Notes under the pieces: model-generated
Databases searched by the model: none
What the model was told of the DNA's origin: nothing
Seen by the model: the letters and a program-made list of their open reading frames with translations, nothing else
Position numbers and translations under genes: made by a program
Assembly (NCBI GenBank): GCA_024244665.1
Contig: JAAEOI010000288.1
Span: 1 to 27,231, forward strand
Direction: 5' to 3'
Source: Bacteroidota bacterium
GTDB taxonomy: Bacteria > Bacteroidota > Bacteroidia > Bacteroidales > GCA-2748055
DNA: 27,231 nucleotides
Part shown: positions 18,492 to 27,231 of the stretch, piece after piece
How the letters are laid out: each line of letters begins with the position of its first letter
How positions within the stretch are numbered: position 1 is the stretch's first letter

Positions 18492-20660
18492 TTATTCTAA
18501 CATGGTCATCCAACTCCAGGATATCTTGTCAAAGTTGAATTTACTCTTTGTGAGCGCTTTTGATTTCCCCACCCATTTTCCATCTTCCGTTTTCTCAGTT
18601 TTAAGCTCTGTTAATGAATATTTGCCCTTTTCATAATCATAGCTCTCGCCATCATCGTTATATAAAAAGTAGACGTTCTCTTTGGATCCATAATGCCTGA
18701 TTACCAGCGATCCCGCCTTTGCATCACTCTCACTGCCGGTGGAAGACAGCATGGGGATAATAGCACCATCTTTCACGAACAGCGGGATCTGTTCAAGTTT
18801 GGTTTCAACCGTAATGCTTTCGCCGTTACCTACGTATTCGCCGGTATAGAAATCATACCACCTGCCTTTGGGAAGAACGACCTTTCGTTCTTTTTGCCCG
18901 GTGAATACCGGTGCAACCAGAATAGAAGGCCCCATCATATACTGATCTGTAAGCTCTATCCTGACCTGCTCTTCATAGGGATTCTCTGAGTCATCTAATT
19001 CTCCACCCGATAATACTTCTTCCGAATCGTATCCACTTTCCAACACCATGGCCCGGAAAGGTGGAATCCCTTTTTGATTGTACTCATAGAATGCTGTATA
19101 AATATATGGGAGAAGATTTGTCCTGAGTTGAATCACATCCCTTACCATATCGGTTACCTCGGGGAAACTCCAGGGTTTCATGCTCGAGGCCCAGGCATTA
19201 AGCTGCATCATAGGAGAAAAACAAACCGTCTGAAAGCGTCTTACCCACTCCTCTGCAGAGTTGGCGCTCCGGATCTCCGGTGTCCATAGCACACCGGCCA
19301 GGGATGAGTTAGCCAGTGCGGTCACATAGCCTTCATGACCATAATAATCACTGTAGATTACAAAGTTTTTGCTGCTTGCCCCTGTATATGATGATCTTAC
19401 CAGGCCATAGGTTCGCTTGTTTTGCCTGCGAAAGTGATCCATCAACATGTCCTGCAGGATCAGGCCATAGAGCTGCCTTATTTCTACTGCATCATTTCCT
19501 GAAGGGAAAGTGGCATGATCGGGCCACAGCCAGAAATCATAACCATCAACCTCATCAAACTTATACCCGCTGACACCAATGGCCAGATGATTCTTTTTAT
19601 GATGATTCAAAAGTATTTTTTGCGCTTTAGGAAGGGTATAATCAGGGACTTCACCCAACCAGACCGTATGGCTGCCGGTATATGGCCGGATATCATCATA
19701 CATTGTGGAGCTTGGCGCCACATAGGGATTCTCCCACAGATTCACCTTTATCCCTTTATCGTTAAGTGTTGTGACAAATTTTTCCGGATCGGGAAAGCGG
19801 GTTTCATCCCAATCGAAGGAGCAGGGATATGCAAAATCCTGCCAGCCTGGTTCCAGCCCGATCACATCCAGGGGGAAATTGTATTCCTCGAAGTCTGCAA
19901 TTTCTTTCAGCACATCTTCATCGCTGAAATGGGTGTTCACCCTGTGTACAAAACCCAGTCCCCATTTTGGCGGAAGAACGCCTCCACCGCAAAACAGATT
20001 ATACCGCTGAACGGCTTCAAGCGGATTTTTACCGCAAAAAACATAGATCTCAAGTCCGCCGTCCTGCACACTCGCCTCAATGGCATCAGAAACAGGCCGG
20101 GCGGACCAATTCTTACCATCTGTCCGGTCGATAGGCACAGGCAGATTTCCATCTTTCCTGTTACCCACACCCACATGAATTTTTACACGCCTGGAAGAGT
20201 TAATGAGAACCCCGTATCCTTTACTGGATACATAAAATGGTACCGGGGCATGGGTATAGCCCTTTATTCCACCATAATGGTCCACCTTAAGGGTATAGAC
20301 AGACCCACGCCGGTTTATCCCCTGGAACTCCAATCCCAGGCCATAAATACTTTCGGTCTCCTCCAGGGGTAGCCTGATGCTTGCCCGGGATGAATTCAGA
20401 AGATATTGGGTCGAATTTTTATCGAAGGGAAAAGGTGTATCTCCCAAATCTTCTATTGCTTCCATTTTGGGAGGATCGGTATAATCCAGAGCATTTAACC
20501 CGATTTCACCAAAACTGGCCTTCCACACACCCGGCATTATCTTTTCCCATTTCAATTGATCCATTCCCTGAATCGACGGGGTTTGAGCATGACTCAGTAA
20601 AGCTCCTGCCAGAAAAATGCCCGCCAATATTCTACGTACTGCGTTAAATTTGCAAATCAT
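18492..20660 (-). CDS. secreted GH31 alpha-glycosidase
   Basis: 722 residues with signal peptide about 1-25 (ILAGIFLAGALLSHAQ). An N-terminal beta-sandwich leads to the barrel at PPKWGLGFVHR (230-240). The nucleophile is D369 in GYKFDEVDG (365-373); the probable acid/base is D438 in IYSDYYGHEG (435-444), where most GH31 members have a GDN context. LPYIYTAFYEYN and a C-terminal beta domain with LVAPVF and GRWYDFYTGE follow, as in the family. GH31 includes alpha-glucosidases, alpha-xylosidases, alpha-galactosidases and sulfoquinovosidases, and the sequence does not reveal which applies here. It lies 68 bp after the FAD oxidoreductase and one base before the listed GH29 start. Family confident, substrate unknown. 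Confidence 0.9.
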   Translation of the reverse strand: MICKFNAVRRILAGIFLAGALLSHAQTPSIQGMDQLKWEKIMPGVWKASFGEIGLNALDYTDPPKMEAIEDLGDTPFPFDKNSTQYLLNSSRASIRLPLEETESIYGLGLEFQGINRRGSVYTLKVDHYGGIKGYTHAPVPFYVSSKGYGVLINSSRRVKIHVGVGNRKDGNLPVPIDRTDGKNWSARPVSDAIEASVQDGGLEIYVFCGKNPLEAVQRYNLFCGGGVLPPKWGLGFVHRVNTHFSDEDVLKEIADFEEYNFPLDVIGLEPGWQDFAYPCSFDWDETRFPDPEKFVTTLNDKGIKVNLWENPYVAPSSTMYDDIRPYTGSHTVWLGEVPDYTLPKAQKILLNHHKKNHLAIGVSGYKFDEVDGYDFWLWPDHATFPSGNDAVEIRQLYGLILQDMLMDHFRRQNKRTYGLVRSSYTGASSKNFVIYSDYYGHEGYVTALANSSLAGVLWTPEIRSANSAEEWVRRFQTVCFSPMMQLNAWASSMKPWSFPEVTDMVRDVIQLRTNLLPYIYTAFYEYNQKGIPPFRAMVLESGYDSEEVLSGGELDDSENPYEEQVRIELTDQYMMGPSILVAPVFTGQKERKVVLPKGRWYDFYTGEYVGNGESITVETKLEQIPLFVKDGAIIPMLSSTGSESDAKAGSLVIRHYGSKENVYFLYNDDGESYDYEKGKYSLTELKTEKTEDGKWVGKSKALTKSKFNFDKISWSWMTMLE

Positions 20661-20728
20661 GAAAATGAAATTTTTTGATTACGCTTACAATTTTTAATTC
20701 AAGATACTTGCCCAAATCGAGGCATATT

Positions 20729-22438
20729 CTATAATCGTTGTTTGTCGGCGATTAACTGTTTTCGTAGTTTGCCATAGTTCACGTCCTGGACGGGTACATC
20801 ATCCTCTATTGCTATGCAGGCCGCCGTTCCCGCACTCTGCCCAAGGATCATAAACACAGGTTCCATCCGGATCGAACCATATGCAACGTGGGAGGCGGAC
20901 AGGCAGACTGGGACAAGCAGATTTATACACTCTTCCCGTTTCGGCACGATCGATTGGTATGACACGGGATAGGGCTTCGGGCAGCTGTGTCCAAAGCCTC
21001 CTTCGTTTCGTACGGTTTGTTTGCCGTTTTCTTTCACAACCACACGCTGGCAGAAGTGAGAGTCCATCGGGTAAGATGCGAATCCTACGTTATCCTCTAT
21101 TCTTGTTTTGGATTCACAGTCCGCCTGACTGATCACATACGACGAAACCATGCGACGGCCTTCCCGTATATAGAGCTGATGGGGCCAGAACCCCGTGTCC
21201 ATAAACTCCCCTGGGTCGAGTCCGAACCGGTTTACTCTGGCTTGCAAGACTTCCGGAACCTGTGGATCGTTGGCCAGAAAGTACATGAGGCCTTGCTGAT
21301 AGTTGACATGATCCTGAAAGATCTCCTCCCGCAGTTCATAGAGTTCGCGCAGGGGCATCGGCAGCCCGCGGCGAGGCTCCGGTAGTTTCGCAAATGACCC
21401 GGGTTCATATGTACCATCAGGCCAGCGATAGTTACCCCCGACGTAATCTGAAGAAAAACTCCCCGCATTATTGCTGTCGCCCTTCCTCATTTGAACCGGA
21501 CCGTCGGTCATTGGACTGGTCGTATAATTGAGGGTCCACCGGATCCGCGGATCGAAATTCAGAAAACGGGCCAGGAGTGAATAGCGGTCGGGATCATATC
21601 CATGCGGCCTGGGAAAGGGGATCTTCCCTTCACCGCTGGCGAGATACATCCGGAAATTGTAAGCCTGCACCTTGTAGTCGCCGTCGCCGAAACCACCAGG
21701 TTGCTCTGGCGAGATTTCAGGTAGCAAGCCAGATTCTGCCTGATCCGGCACCACGAAAGGGCTTATCGGCAATCCGCAAAACTGGTAGACGCCCCTCCAC
21801 GAGACCTCCTGCCATTGCCCGGCCAGTGTTTCGCTATAGCTGTCTTCAGGCTCCCTTCCTACACGGTACGATACATTCGAGGCTGCAAACAGGTCACCCT
21901 CATAGGTGGCATCGATGAATACGGCTGCCTTGATAGTTTCGCCAGTCTCCAAGGATACGGATAGGACCCGGTGGTCCCTGATATCAACGGACACAAATGG
22001 GCGTTCGAAAAGAACCTGCACGCCTGCCTCAGCAAGCATATTAAGAAAGAGTGATTCGGCTTCCGAGGGGCGAAAATCCCTGATGCGACCAATCCGTGTA
22101 TAGAATTCCAGCGCCAAACCGCCGATTGAATTCTTGTTTCCAATATCGGACACAGTAAGTCCGCCCGAAGTCATTCCACCCACATGCCGATTAAATGACA
22201 GCAGCAGCGTCTTTTTCCCCATACGGGAAGCTTGGATGGCCGCCGTAACGCCTGCGGGTGTGCCGCCATACACTGCAACATCGCACTCGATCAACTTCGG
22301 CTTCCCAGACTCCACTAGCCGATAATAATGGGGCTTGCCGGTTTCATACTCCTGATGGGCCTCAAGAGTAGATTGCGCCATAGCACAGCCAATTCCTGTA
22401 CAGAACACAATCCCAAGGATTCCCTCCAGTCGCTTCAT
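20729..22438 (-). CDS. exported FAD-dependent oxidoreductase (FAD_oxidored type)
   Basis: 569 residues. A Sec-type signal peptide (about 1-21, GILGIVFCTGIGCAMAQ) precedes the dinucleotide fold CDVAVYGGTPAGVTAAIQAS (52-71) and KKTLLLSFNRHVGGMTSGG (75-93), a hallmark of the FAD_oxidored group. Later segments such as 'AAVFIDATYEGDLFAASNV' support the FAD fold. The reaction is unknown; relatives occur beside glycoside hydrolases and sulfatases and may act on sugars. The signal lacks a twin-arginine motif, which is unusual for a flavoprotein expected to fold before export. It is the first gene after a 166-bp gap from the regulator, so it probably leads the operon. By hand count of sampled lines it is more GC-rich than its neighbours, which hints at separate acquisition. 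Confidence 0.88.
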   Translation of the reverse strand: MKRLEGILGIVFCTGIGCAMAQSTLEAHQEYETGKPHYYRLVESGKPKLIECDVAVYGGTPAGVTAAIQASRMGKKTLLLSFNRHVGGMTSGGLTVSDIGNKNSIGGLALEFYTRIGRIRDFRPSEAESLFLNMLAEAGVQVLFERPFVSVDIRDHRVLSVSLETGETIKAAVFIDATYEGDLFAASNVSYRVGREPEDSYSETLAGQWQEVSWRGVYQFCGLPISPFVVPDQAESGLLPEISPEQPGGFGDGDYKVQAYNFRMYLASGEGKIPFPRPHGYDPDRYSLLARFLNFDPRIRWTLNYTTSPMTDGPVQMRKGDSNNAGSFSSDYVGGNYRWPDGTYEPGSFAKLPEPRRGLPMPLRELYELREEIFQDHVNYQQGLMYFLANDPQVPEVLQARVNRFGLDPGEFMDTGFWPHQLYIREGRRMVSSYVISQADCESKTRIEDNVGFASYPMDSHFCQRVVVKENGKQTVRNEGGFGHSCPKPYPVSYQSIVPKREECINLLVPVCLSASHVAYGSIRMEPVFMILGQSAGTAACIAIEDDVPVQDVNYGKLRKQLIADKQRL

Positions 22439-22498
22439 GTATTTTCTATGATAATAATTGGCAACAGATAGCTTCCACTAAAGTAGATATCTATCATT

Positions 22499-22505
22499 CA
22501 AAATA
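22499..22505 (-). promoter_or_regulatory. weak -7-like element in the gap upstream of the operon
   Basis: The 166-bp gap 22439-22604 between the regulator stop and the FAD oxidoreductase is the most likely place for the operon promoter. On the minus strand it contains TATTTTG, about 60 bases before the ATG, one base short of the Bacteroidota -7 consensus TAnnTTTG. I see no convincing -33 TTG at the right distance and no obvious terminator or binding-site repeat. The gap position is the stronger evidence; the exact element is a guess. Confidence 0.2.
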
Positions 22506-22604
22506 CTTACTTGAATCCTTATTTCTTTTGCTCTAATCTTGTATAGAAATAAACCAGACGGTAATTCCTGCATGCAAAAGACTTTAATGCTTCCTGTAGT
22601 CGTT

Positions 22605-25600
22605 TCATGCGTCCTGAGATTTTACGAATTCGGATGGAGAAACGCCATGCAGTTTCTTAAACGAAGTTGAAAAATAGGAGATCGATTCAATACCTATCTG
22701 ATACATCACCTCTGTAACATTCAAACCTTCATTGCTGCTTAATAGTCTGGCTGCCCTCTGTAACCTGTAATTTCGAAGATATACATTTGGTAACACCCCG
22801 GTGAGTTGTTTCAACCTGCGATAAAACTGCGATGGGCTAAGTCTGACTTCCTGTGCCAGCTCTATTACACCAAAATCGGAGTCTGAAAGATTCTTTTCTA
22901 TGGCATCAATGACCTGGTTTAAAAAATCCTTATCCCGGGTGGAAATTTCAATTGTTTTATCGGGGATAACACTGTGCTTTGAAAAATAATCCTTTAAGCG
23001 TTGTCTGTTTTCAATGAGACTTTCTACCCGGATCTCAAGGTGACGGGGAGAAAAAGGCTTACTAATGTAGCCATCGGCCCTGAATTCCAATCCTTTAATT
23101 ACATTCTCATGATCGCCAAGAGCTGTCAGCAAAATGACCGGAATATGCCATGTTTCGGGGTTAGATTTAATTTTTTCACAAAGCTTAAAGCCATCCATTT
23201 CCGGCATCATTACATCACTGACTATTAAATCTGGTTTATGCTGACTAATTTTCTTCCATCCGTCCACACCGTTTTCAGCCAATACGATCGAATATTTATG
23301 ACCCAGTTCATTCATCAGAAAATCTCTTACTTCAACCTCATCTTCAACAACAAGCACGGTCTGTTTTTCTGTTGTATTTTCCGGAGTACCGGATGCAGCC
23401 TCATCCTGGGTATTTTGTACCGGCATCCAATCTTTAATCAATGAGTGCTGGACACCCATTATTGCCTGATCATCCTCATTAATGGATTTGGAAGGGATCA
23501 GAACAGTAAAGCACGTTTTATGGTTAGGTTCACTCTCAACACTGATGGTCCCCCCCATCAGATCTACCAGAGATTTACAAAAAGCCAATCCGATACCCGT
23601 TCCTCCTAAAATTTCTTTCCGGCCCTCCAGCTGAAAGAATCGTTCAAAGATCTGATCCTGTTTATCCTGGGGTATTCCTTTCCCCGTATCGCTTACTTTT
23701 ATGGCAACCATTTTTTGATCCATGTGCGTAACTGCATCAGCATCGATACTGATTGTGCCGTCTGGCGGGGTAAACCTGAATGAGTTGGACAGGAGATTAA
23801 ATATGATGCGTTCGGTTTTTTCCTGATCAATAAGCACTTCTTCATTGGGAGAATTAATCTTGTAAAAGAAGTTAATATTCTTTTGAATGGCATAATCCTC
23901 AAATGCTTCTGTACTTGGATAGATAAAATTTCCTAGTGTATCCCTACTGACATTTATGCTTAAATGCCCCTGTTCTGCCTTTCTGAACATGATCAACTGA
24001 TCAACCAGCCTCATGAGTCTTTTTGCATTGTTCTGAATGGTACTGAGGTATTTGGCATTTTCATCATCCCTATTTCGCTCCATCACCTTCTCCAAAGGTC
24101 CCGTAATCAAAGTTAAGGGTGTTCTAAATTCATGGGAGACATTTGTGAAGAACTGAAGTCTTCCCTTGTTAATACTATCAATCCTCTGTTTATCTTTTTG
24201 CTCATATGAAAAACGGTGCTTCAATCTTTCATGAATAAGAATATAGACCATTACACCTATAACAACAGCAACAACAATTAAAACGAAAAGGGTATAACTC
24301 CACCAGGTTCTATACCATGGAGGTAATACAGTCACAGATAAGTTGGTCGTTTCTTTGTTCCATATAGCATCGCCATTTGCACCTTTTACCCGCAGGACGT
24401 AATTCCCCTGTGGAAGACTTGTGAATGTAGCCGTAGATTTTCCGCTTTCAGTCTCTATCCATTGTTCATTAAATCCTTCAAGCATGTATGACATCCTGTT
24501 CTTTGAGGGTGTGGCATAATGCTGGATTGCCAGATGGAAAGCTACTGTTTTAGCCTCATAAGGCAGGGTTATTTTATCTGTTTCTATCATGGAATAATCA
24601 TGTATGACATTCCTGCTGTTTTTTTCAGAAATAGGGACCCGTTTATTATTTATGCTTATCCCGGTGATTAAGGCTTTGGGTGCTATATCATTCAGTATAA
24701 TATTTTCAGGTTTGAAAACCGTCAGGCCGTTTAATCCCCCAAAATAGAAATAGCCAGAAACACCTTTATGGTAAGCATACAACCTGAAATTGTTATGCGG
24801 CAGGCCATCACGCATATCGTATAATTCAACTTCATATTTAAGCGTATTCAACCTGCATAATCCCTTGTCGGTACTGATCCAGAGATGCTCATCGTCCTCT
24901 TCTAAAACTCCATAAACACCGTCATCGGGTAACAATCCGCTATGTTTGAAATATTCAACATCTTGCACCTGTCCCGATTGGTTGAGAACTAATTTGTTTA
25001 ATCCTCCCCCAAAAGTTCCAACCCATATATTACCCTTTGTATCTTCATGAAGAGAGAAAACATTATTATAACTCAGTCTCAGGCCATTGGAATATGTTGA
25101 ATAATTCTCCACTATGTTGAGTTCATTATTGATGTACTCACACTTGTGCACCCCATCTTGCGTACCGAGCCAGTAATCATTATTCCTGTCTCTTATGCAC
25201 GCCCGTAAAAGCTTTACACCTTCCAAAACGGGATGTACATTCAATTGTGGCTTGCTTTCGTTCTGAATATGGGTCCAGGGATTATGTAGCAGAAAAACTT
25301 TCCGGCCTCCAAGCAGTATCGTATTTGAATCTAACTGAACTATGATTCGACAGTCTAATTCGCTCTGCAATTCCCCGTGACTCACAAGTTCAATTTTTTT
25401 ATATTCTTCTGACCCGGGATCATAAATAAGGAGGGATCTTTCGGTGCCCAGCCAGATATAACCTTTGGTATCCTCAAACAGGGGAACAACAAATTCCTCT
25501 TGCGGTAAAGCAATTTTTTCACGCAGGTTTTCAAATTGAAGATTTCCAATATTTTGATCATTCACCGGTTTGATACTCCTGCAAACACCTGTGCCATAAC

Positions 25601-26762
25601 TTGTAAGCCAGAGCCTCCCCTGCCTGTCCTCCAGGATGTTCGTGACTAAATCTCCCGCAATGGATTGCTTATCGTAGGGGTCATATGAATAATTAATGAA
25701 CTGCTTCTGATTCATATCCAGTTTATTAATCCCGCCCTGGGCTGTCCCGATCCATAATACATTATAATTATCCTGGTAAAAACAATTGATACGGGCACTG
25801 CTGATTCCGTTCTTGTTTTTGGGATCAAATCCAAAATTTTCGAAGCGGTTTTGATCCGGATGGTATCTGAAGATCCCTTCACTCCCGGTTCCAATCCAGA
25901 TCGAACCGCTTTTATCTTCAAAGACCGAAAGGATTACCAAATCAGAAACCAGCTGGTCATCCCCTTCAGGTAACTCAACCTTCTCGAGAATCCGCAATTG
26001 TTCGCCATCGATAATGGCTTTATACAATCCGCTGCCAGTCCCGATCCAAAAAATATCATTTATTTTCTTTATCACATTGATCGGTCTCTCTGACTGGAAC
26101 ACATAATTGTGAACCGAATTAATGATTGGATTTCTGGTGGAATCTGTTGTTTCAAACCTCAAACTAAACAGCGCATTTCCCTTCGAAAACAGAAGCCTGT
26201 TTTCATCGATCATGCACATTTCATCAAGCTGCGTAAGTGCAGGCTCCAATTTCATCAGGTTATCGGAAACTTCAAATGATACCTCATCCCCCGAATAATC
26301 CGGGGAACAGTGATAAAAACCATCCAGGCCTGCTATCCAGAAATTCCCATCAGAATCTGCAATCATATTTACGACATGCAATTCTCTGCCAAAAGGGACA
26401 GAAATAAACTTTTCAGTCGTTGGTAAATAAACATCCACCCCGTTCCAGTCTCCGATCCACAGATTTCCCTTCTCACTGGCTAACATGCACTCCACTGTAC
26501 TATGGGATATGGTATTCTCATCCTCACTATCCGGGGTATAGCTGAAGAACTCGTACCCATCGTATTTGATCAGCCCGTTTGGCGTGCCAAACCACAATAT
26601 CCCGTACTTGTCCTGCTGAATGGAAGTAATGGTATTCTGGTTAAATCCTTCCCTGTTTGAAAAACGCTGGAACCTGAGTTGTGCTGAAACCGGACAATGA
26701 GAAAATAATACCAGCACCACAAGCAAAAACAAAAAACGACTCTCCCTATTCTGTCTCATCAA
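22605..26762 (-). CDS. hybrid two-component system sensor-regulator (HTCS)
   Basis: 1385 residues in one chain. A signal peptide (about 1-27) is followed by many Reg_prop repeats of the kind 'ITSIQQDKYGILWFGTPNGL' making a periplasmic double beta-propeller up to about 745, then a Y_Y_Y domain (about 745-815). One membrane helix lies at about 820-842. The cytoplasmic part has a histidine-kinase dimerisation domain with H877 in NVSHEFRTP, an ATPase domain (N box near 990, GGTGIGLAFC near 1055), a receiver domain starting VLVVEDE (about 1135) with phospho-acceptor D1183 in VSDVMMPEMDGF, and an AraC-type DNA-binding domain (about 1280-1385). Proteins of this design sense oligosaccharides and switch on the adjacent PUL. 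All catalytic boxes look intact. The operon that follows on the same strand is its likely target. Confidence 0.97.
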   Translation of the reverse strand: MMRQNRESRFLFLLVVLVLFSHCPVSAQLRFQRFSNREGFNQNTITSIQQDKYGILWFGTPNGLIKYDGYEFFSYTPDSEDENTISHSTVECMLASEKGNLWIGDWNGVDVYLPTTEKFISVPFGRELHVVNMIADSDGNFWIAGLDGFYHCSPDYSGDEVSFEVSDNLMKLEPALTQLDEMCMIDENRLLFSKGNALFSLRFETTDSTRNPIINSVHNYVFQSERPINVIKKINDIFWIGTGSGLYKAIIDGEQLRILEKVELPEGDDQLVSDLVILSVFEDKSGSIWIGTGSEGIFRYHPDQNRFENFGFDPKNKNGISSARINCFYQDNYNVLWIGTAQGGINKLDMNQKQFINYSYDPYDKQSIAGDLVTNILEDRQGRLWLTSYGTGVCRSIKPVNDQNIGNLQFENLREKIALPQEEFVVPLFEDTKGYIWLGTERSLLIYDPGSEEYKKIELVSHGELQSELDCRIIVQLDSNTILLGGRKVFLLHNPWTHIQNESKPQLNVHPVLEGVKLLRACIRDRNNDYWLGTQDGVHKCEYINNELNIVENYSTYSNGLRLSYNNVFSLHEDTKGNIWVGTFGGGLNKLVLNQSGQVQDVEYFKHSGLLPDDGVYGVLEEDDEHLWISTDKGLCRLNTLKYEVELYDMRDGLPHNNFRLYAYHKGVSGYFYFGGLNGLTVFKPENIILNDIAPKALITGISINNKRVPISEKNSRNVIHDYSMIETDKITLPYEAKTVAFHLAIQHYATPSKNRMSYMLEGFNEQWIETESGKSTATFTSLPQGNYVLRVKGANGDAIWNKETTNLSVTVLPPWYRTWWSYTLFVLIVVAVVIGVMVYILIHERLKHRFSYEQKDKQRIDSINKGRLQFFTNVSHEFRTPLTLITGPLEKVMERNRDDENAKYLSTIQNNAKRLMRLVDQLIMFRKAEQGHLSINVSRDTLGNFIYPSTEAFEDYAIQKNINFFYKINSPNEEVLIDQEKTERIIFNLLSNSFRFTPPDGTISIDADAVTHMDQKMVAIKVSDTGKGIPQDKQDQIFERFFQLEGRKEILGGTGIGLAFCKSLVDLMGGTISVESEPNHKTCFTVLIPSKSINEDDQAIMGVQHSLIKDWMPVQNTQDEAASGTPENTTEKQTVLVVEDEVEVRDFLMNELGHKYSIVLAENGVDGWKKISQHKPDLIVSDVMMPEMDGFKLCEKIKSNPETWHIPVILLTALGDHENVIKGLEFRADGYISKPFSPRHLEIRVESLIENRQRLKDYFSKHSVIPDKTIEISTRDKDFLNQVIDAIEKNLSDSDFGVIELAQEVRLSPSQFYRRLKQLTGVLPNVYLRNYRLQRAARLLSSNEGLNVTEVMYQIGIESISYFSTSFKKLHGVSPSEFVKSQDA

Positions 26763-26790
26763 AGTATGCTTAGTTATTTAAGGTATTGGA

Positions 26791-26804
26791 GCGATTGAAA
26801 TCGC
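26791..26804. promoter_or_regulatory. 14-bp palindrome upstream of the sensor-regulator
   Basis: The sequence gcgattgaaatcgc is an inverted repeat (arms gcgat and atcgc, four-base centre) lying 29-42 bases before the HTCS start, inside the 142-bp gap 26763-26904. Its position fits an operator or an mRNA hairpin in the leader. No T-run follows on the minus strand, so it is a poor terminator for the upstream sulfatase. A palindrome of this size can occur by chance. Confidence 0.25.
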
Positions 26805-26904
26805 CTTGTTTTCCAGGTTATCCTCCGGGCTTGTGCCATGTTGACTAATGACAGATGAATTGCGTTGCCAGTATTTTCCTTTTCATTTTGCATTATTTTA
26901 ATAG

Positions 26905-27231
26905 TCACTTCTCGCCGGGCCAGGGATAATCAAAGGATCCCGTATTGACGGGCATGGATTCAACATCCGGCAGATCATTGTGCCACATCAGAAGTTTTTG
27001 GCTCATTCGTTCGACTATTTCCGGATATTCATTGGCCAGGTTATCCACCTCGCAGGGGTTTTTGGTGAGGTTGTAAAGTTCGGTTCTGCTGCTATCAGGA
27101 TTCATCATCAGCTTCCAGTCCCCATCCCGCATAGCCAGGGCGGGACTTTTCTGGAGGTGTCTGCCCCAGGGGCCGAAGCGGTATTGCCACATCAGCGGCT
27201 TTGACCGTTGGCCTGGTGTGCCCAGCAGGGC
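26905..27231 (-). CDS. sulfatase, C-terminal fragment cut by the window edge
   Basis: The frame is open to the last base and ends in TGA at 26905-26907, giving 108 visible residues. Segments RSKPLMWQYRFGPWGRHLQ, ALAMRDGDWKLMMN and TELYNLTKNPCEVDNLA are the conserved end of S1 sulfatases: the loop that closes the active site, the 'R-GDWKL' strand and the 'ELYNL--DP-E--NLA' strand. The active-site motif lies outside the window, so whether it is Cys-type or Ser-type cannot be seen. The ATG at 27190-27192 is internal. It lies upstream of the regulator on the same strand, so the PUL probably extends to the right with at least one more desulfating enzyme. Confidence 0.9.
   Translation of the reverse strand, partial: ALLGTPGQRSKPLMWQYRFGPWGRHLQKSPALAMRDGDWKLMMNPDSSRTELYNLTKNPCEVDNLANEYPEIVERMSQKLLMWHNDLPDVESMPVNTGSFDYPWPGEK

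Noticed and set aside
19515..20372. Long plus-strand ORF of 285 codons opposite the GH31 gene
   Set aside because: It lies wholly antisense to a gene with clear GH31 motifs, shows no recognisable domain, and its composition is what a reverse-complement reading of that gene would give.
20661..20728. Independent promoter for the GH31 gene in the 68-bp gap
   Set aside because: Only a TATCTTG-like stretch is present, with no matching upstream element; read-through from the FAD oxidoreductase gene is equally likely.

Overview
The window reads as a polysaccharide utilization locus (PUL) of a Bacteroidota bacterium. The strongest evidence is a one-protein hybrid two-component system (periplasmic beta-propeller sensor, one membrane segment, histidine kinase, receiver and AraC DNA-binding domain), an architecture typical of that phylum. 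It is followed by exported glycoside hydrolases and Cys-type S1 sulfatases. The mix of sulfatases with fucosidase-, rhamnosidase-, mannosidase- and galactosidase-type enzymes suggests a sulfated algal polysaccharide and so a marine or sediment origin, but that is inference.

Layout. Every confident gene except the fragment at the left edge lies on the minus strand, so transcription runs from right to left. At the right edge is the C-terminal end of a sulfatase (26905-27231). Next comes the sensor-regulator (22605-26762). After a 166-bp gap a probable operon begins: exported FAD-dependent oxidoreductase (20729-22438), GH31 (18492-20660), GH29 alpha-L-fucosidase (17105-18490), GH106-like alpha-L-rhamnosidase (13392-17108), a fused esterase-sulfatase (10134-13388), a lipoprotein sulfatase (8612-10120), a possible 33-residue membrane peptide (8509-8610), GH38 alpha-mannosidase (5806-8469), GH36 alpha-galactosidase (3475-5781), and a large secreted protein with a probable TIM barrel that I cannot assign to a family (429-3455). 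Gaps from GH31 to the last gene are mostly 1-24 bp, and GH29 and GH106 overlap by an ATGA, so co-transcription is likely. The left edge (2-268, plus strand) is the C-terminal end of an Rpn/PD-(D/E)XK transposase-like nuclease and probably marks the locus boundary. No stretch over 300 bases lacks a gene, and I see no rRNA, tRNA, CRISPR array or insertion-sequence ends.

How it may work. The sensor would detect an oligosaccharide in the periplasm and activate the operon through its AraC domain. Sulfatases and the esterase would strip sulfate and acyl groups, and the exo-acting GH29, GH106, GH38, GH36 and GH31 enzymes would then remove terminal sugars. The exported FAD enzyme may oxidise a sugar or a released product. 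A fucose-containing sulfated heteropolysaccharide is the simplest substrate guess. No SusC/SusD pair, no polysaccharide lyase, no clear endo-acting enzyme and no sulfatase maturase is present here, so the locus either continues beyond the window or depends on genes elsewhere. The points most worth attention are the esterase-sulfatase fusion, the unassigned 1008-residue protein, and the more GC-rich FAD oxidoreductase.
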